NCBI GenBank assembly: GCA_947480335.1
Contig: CANKCB010000005.1
Location: 72,018 to 136,017 of the forward strand
DNA length: 64,000 nucleotides
DNA from: Gammaproteobacteria bacterium
GTDB lineage: Bacteria > Pseudomonadota > Gammaproteobacteria > Eutrophobiales > Eutrophobiaceae
Direction of reading: 5' to 3'
Each line of letters opens with the position of its first letter. Within the stretch, counting starts at the first letter, position 1. The notes under the pieces were generated by a model. It worked only from the letters and a program-made list of their open reading frames with translations, did not search any database and had not been told where the DNA came from. Position numbers and translations under genes: made by a program. This document shows positions 63,838-64,000 of this stretch, in pieces.

Positions 63838-64000
63838 GTGAGAAGGCAAAGTTAATACTGCAAGGGAAGGAATACGAGTTCCCGGTTATCCTCGGCAGTG
63901 AAAACGAGAAGGCAATTGATATATCCAGTCTGCGTGCTAAGACCGGATATATCACTCTGGATCCTGGCTATGTGAATACAGGCGCAACCACCAGTTCGAT
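63834..64000 (+). CDS. gltA: Citrate synthase, N-terminal part (partial)
   Basis: The frame from ATG 63834 is open to the window edge (55 codons). It has the N-terminal domain of bacterial hexameric-type citrate synthase (KLILQGKEYEFPVILGS, then IDISSLRAKTGYITLDPGY and VNTG), followed by the TTSS turn. It condenses oxaloacetate and acetyl-CoA in the TCA cycle. The active-site His and Asp lie beyond the window. It begins within the stop of the second SET gene, an unusual neighbour for gltA. Confidence 0.93.
   Translation, partial: MSEKAKLILQGKEYEFPVILGSENEKAIDISSLRAKTGYITLDPGYVNTGATTSS

Overview
The window reads as chromosomal DNA of a free-living gammaproteobacterium-like organism with roughly balanced base composition. 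Evidence for this: a CvfB C-terminus next to YehS, ClpS-ClpA, a homodimeric-type AceE with a two-lipoyl AceF, ArgA of the fused kinase/GNAT type, DapE, TrxC, KatG, SodC and an AcrAB-type efflux operon. I cannot name a genus. No rRNA, tRNA, CRISPR array, integrase or transposase was seen.

Layout. 1-4200: CvfB end, YehS (apparently starting on ATT), a decayed TauE/ParE locus, an MFS carrier, a MazG-like pyrophosphohydrolase and YajD. 4400-9700: FMN-type glutamate-synthase-like protein, FkbM methyltransferase, ArgG, and a K+ channel whose pore and RCK halves lie in different frames. 9800-17700: YbfF, the pyruvate dehydrogenase operon aceE-aceF, an M17 aminopeptidase, a peroxiredoxin and a tail-anchored coiled-coil protein. 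17970-24855: a tightly overlapped MoxR-DUF58-DUF4381-BatA-BatB/C-BatD operon. 24950-33600: ion transport, PgpA, a lytic transglycosylase, IlvD, ArgE-ArgA. 33690-38200: a damaged HigBA module, an LVIVD protein, an HTH remnant and a frameshifted OafA-type acyltransferase. 38490-43530: exported redox genes, with a TsdA-like dihaem cytochrome c coupled to a SulP transporter, a Tat-exported DsrE-like protein, a second dihaem cytochrome c and an SGNH hydrolase. 43700-56820: outer-membrane barrel, KatG, RND efflux with its TetR regulator, a broken TMEM175 channel, TrxC, cupin, a ModA-like protein, SodC and a PEBP protein. 56900-64000: ClpA/ClpS, a Nudix hydrolase, DapE, and two SET-domain genes running into citrate synthase.

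Three signals stand out. First, two different SET-domain proteins (putative lysine methyltransferases) lie directly upstream of gltA, and the second overlaps gltA by ATGA, so citrate synthase and these enzymes are probably co-expressed. Second, seven genes ending in TGA are followed immediately, always in the coding orientation, by arrays of a 7-base unit (consensus GGAGTGA). Because 7 is not a multiple of 3, the array places stop codons in all three frames. Third, hairpin repeats with a fixed four-base loop and compensating stem changes are scattered between genes. The window also holds an unusual number of frame-broken genes (K+ channel, OafA, TMEM175, HigB, HTH regulator, TauE/ParE), so sequence accuracy should be checked before treating them all as real decay.
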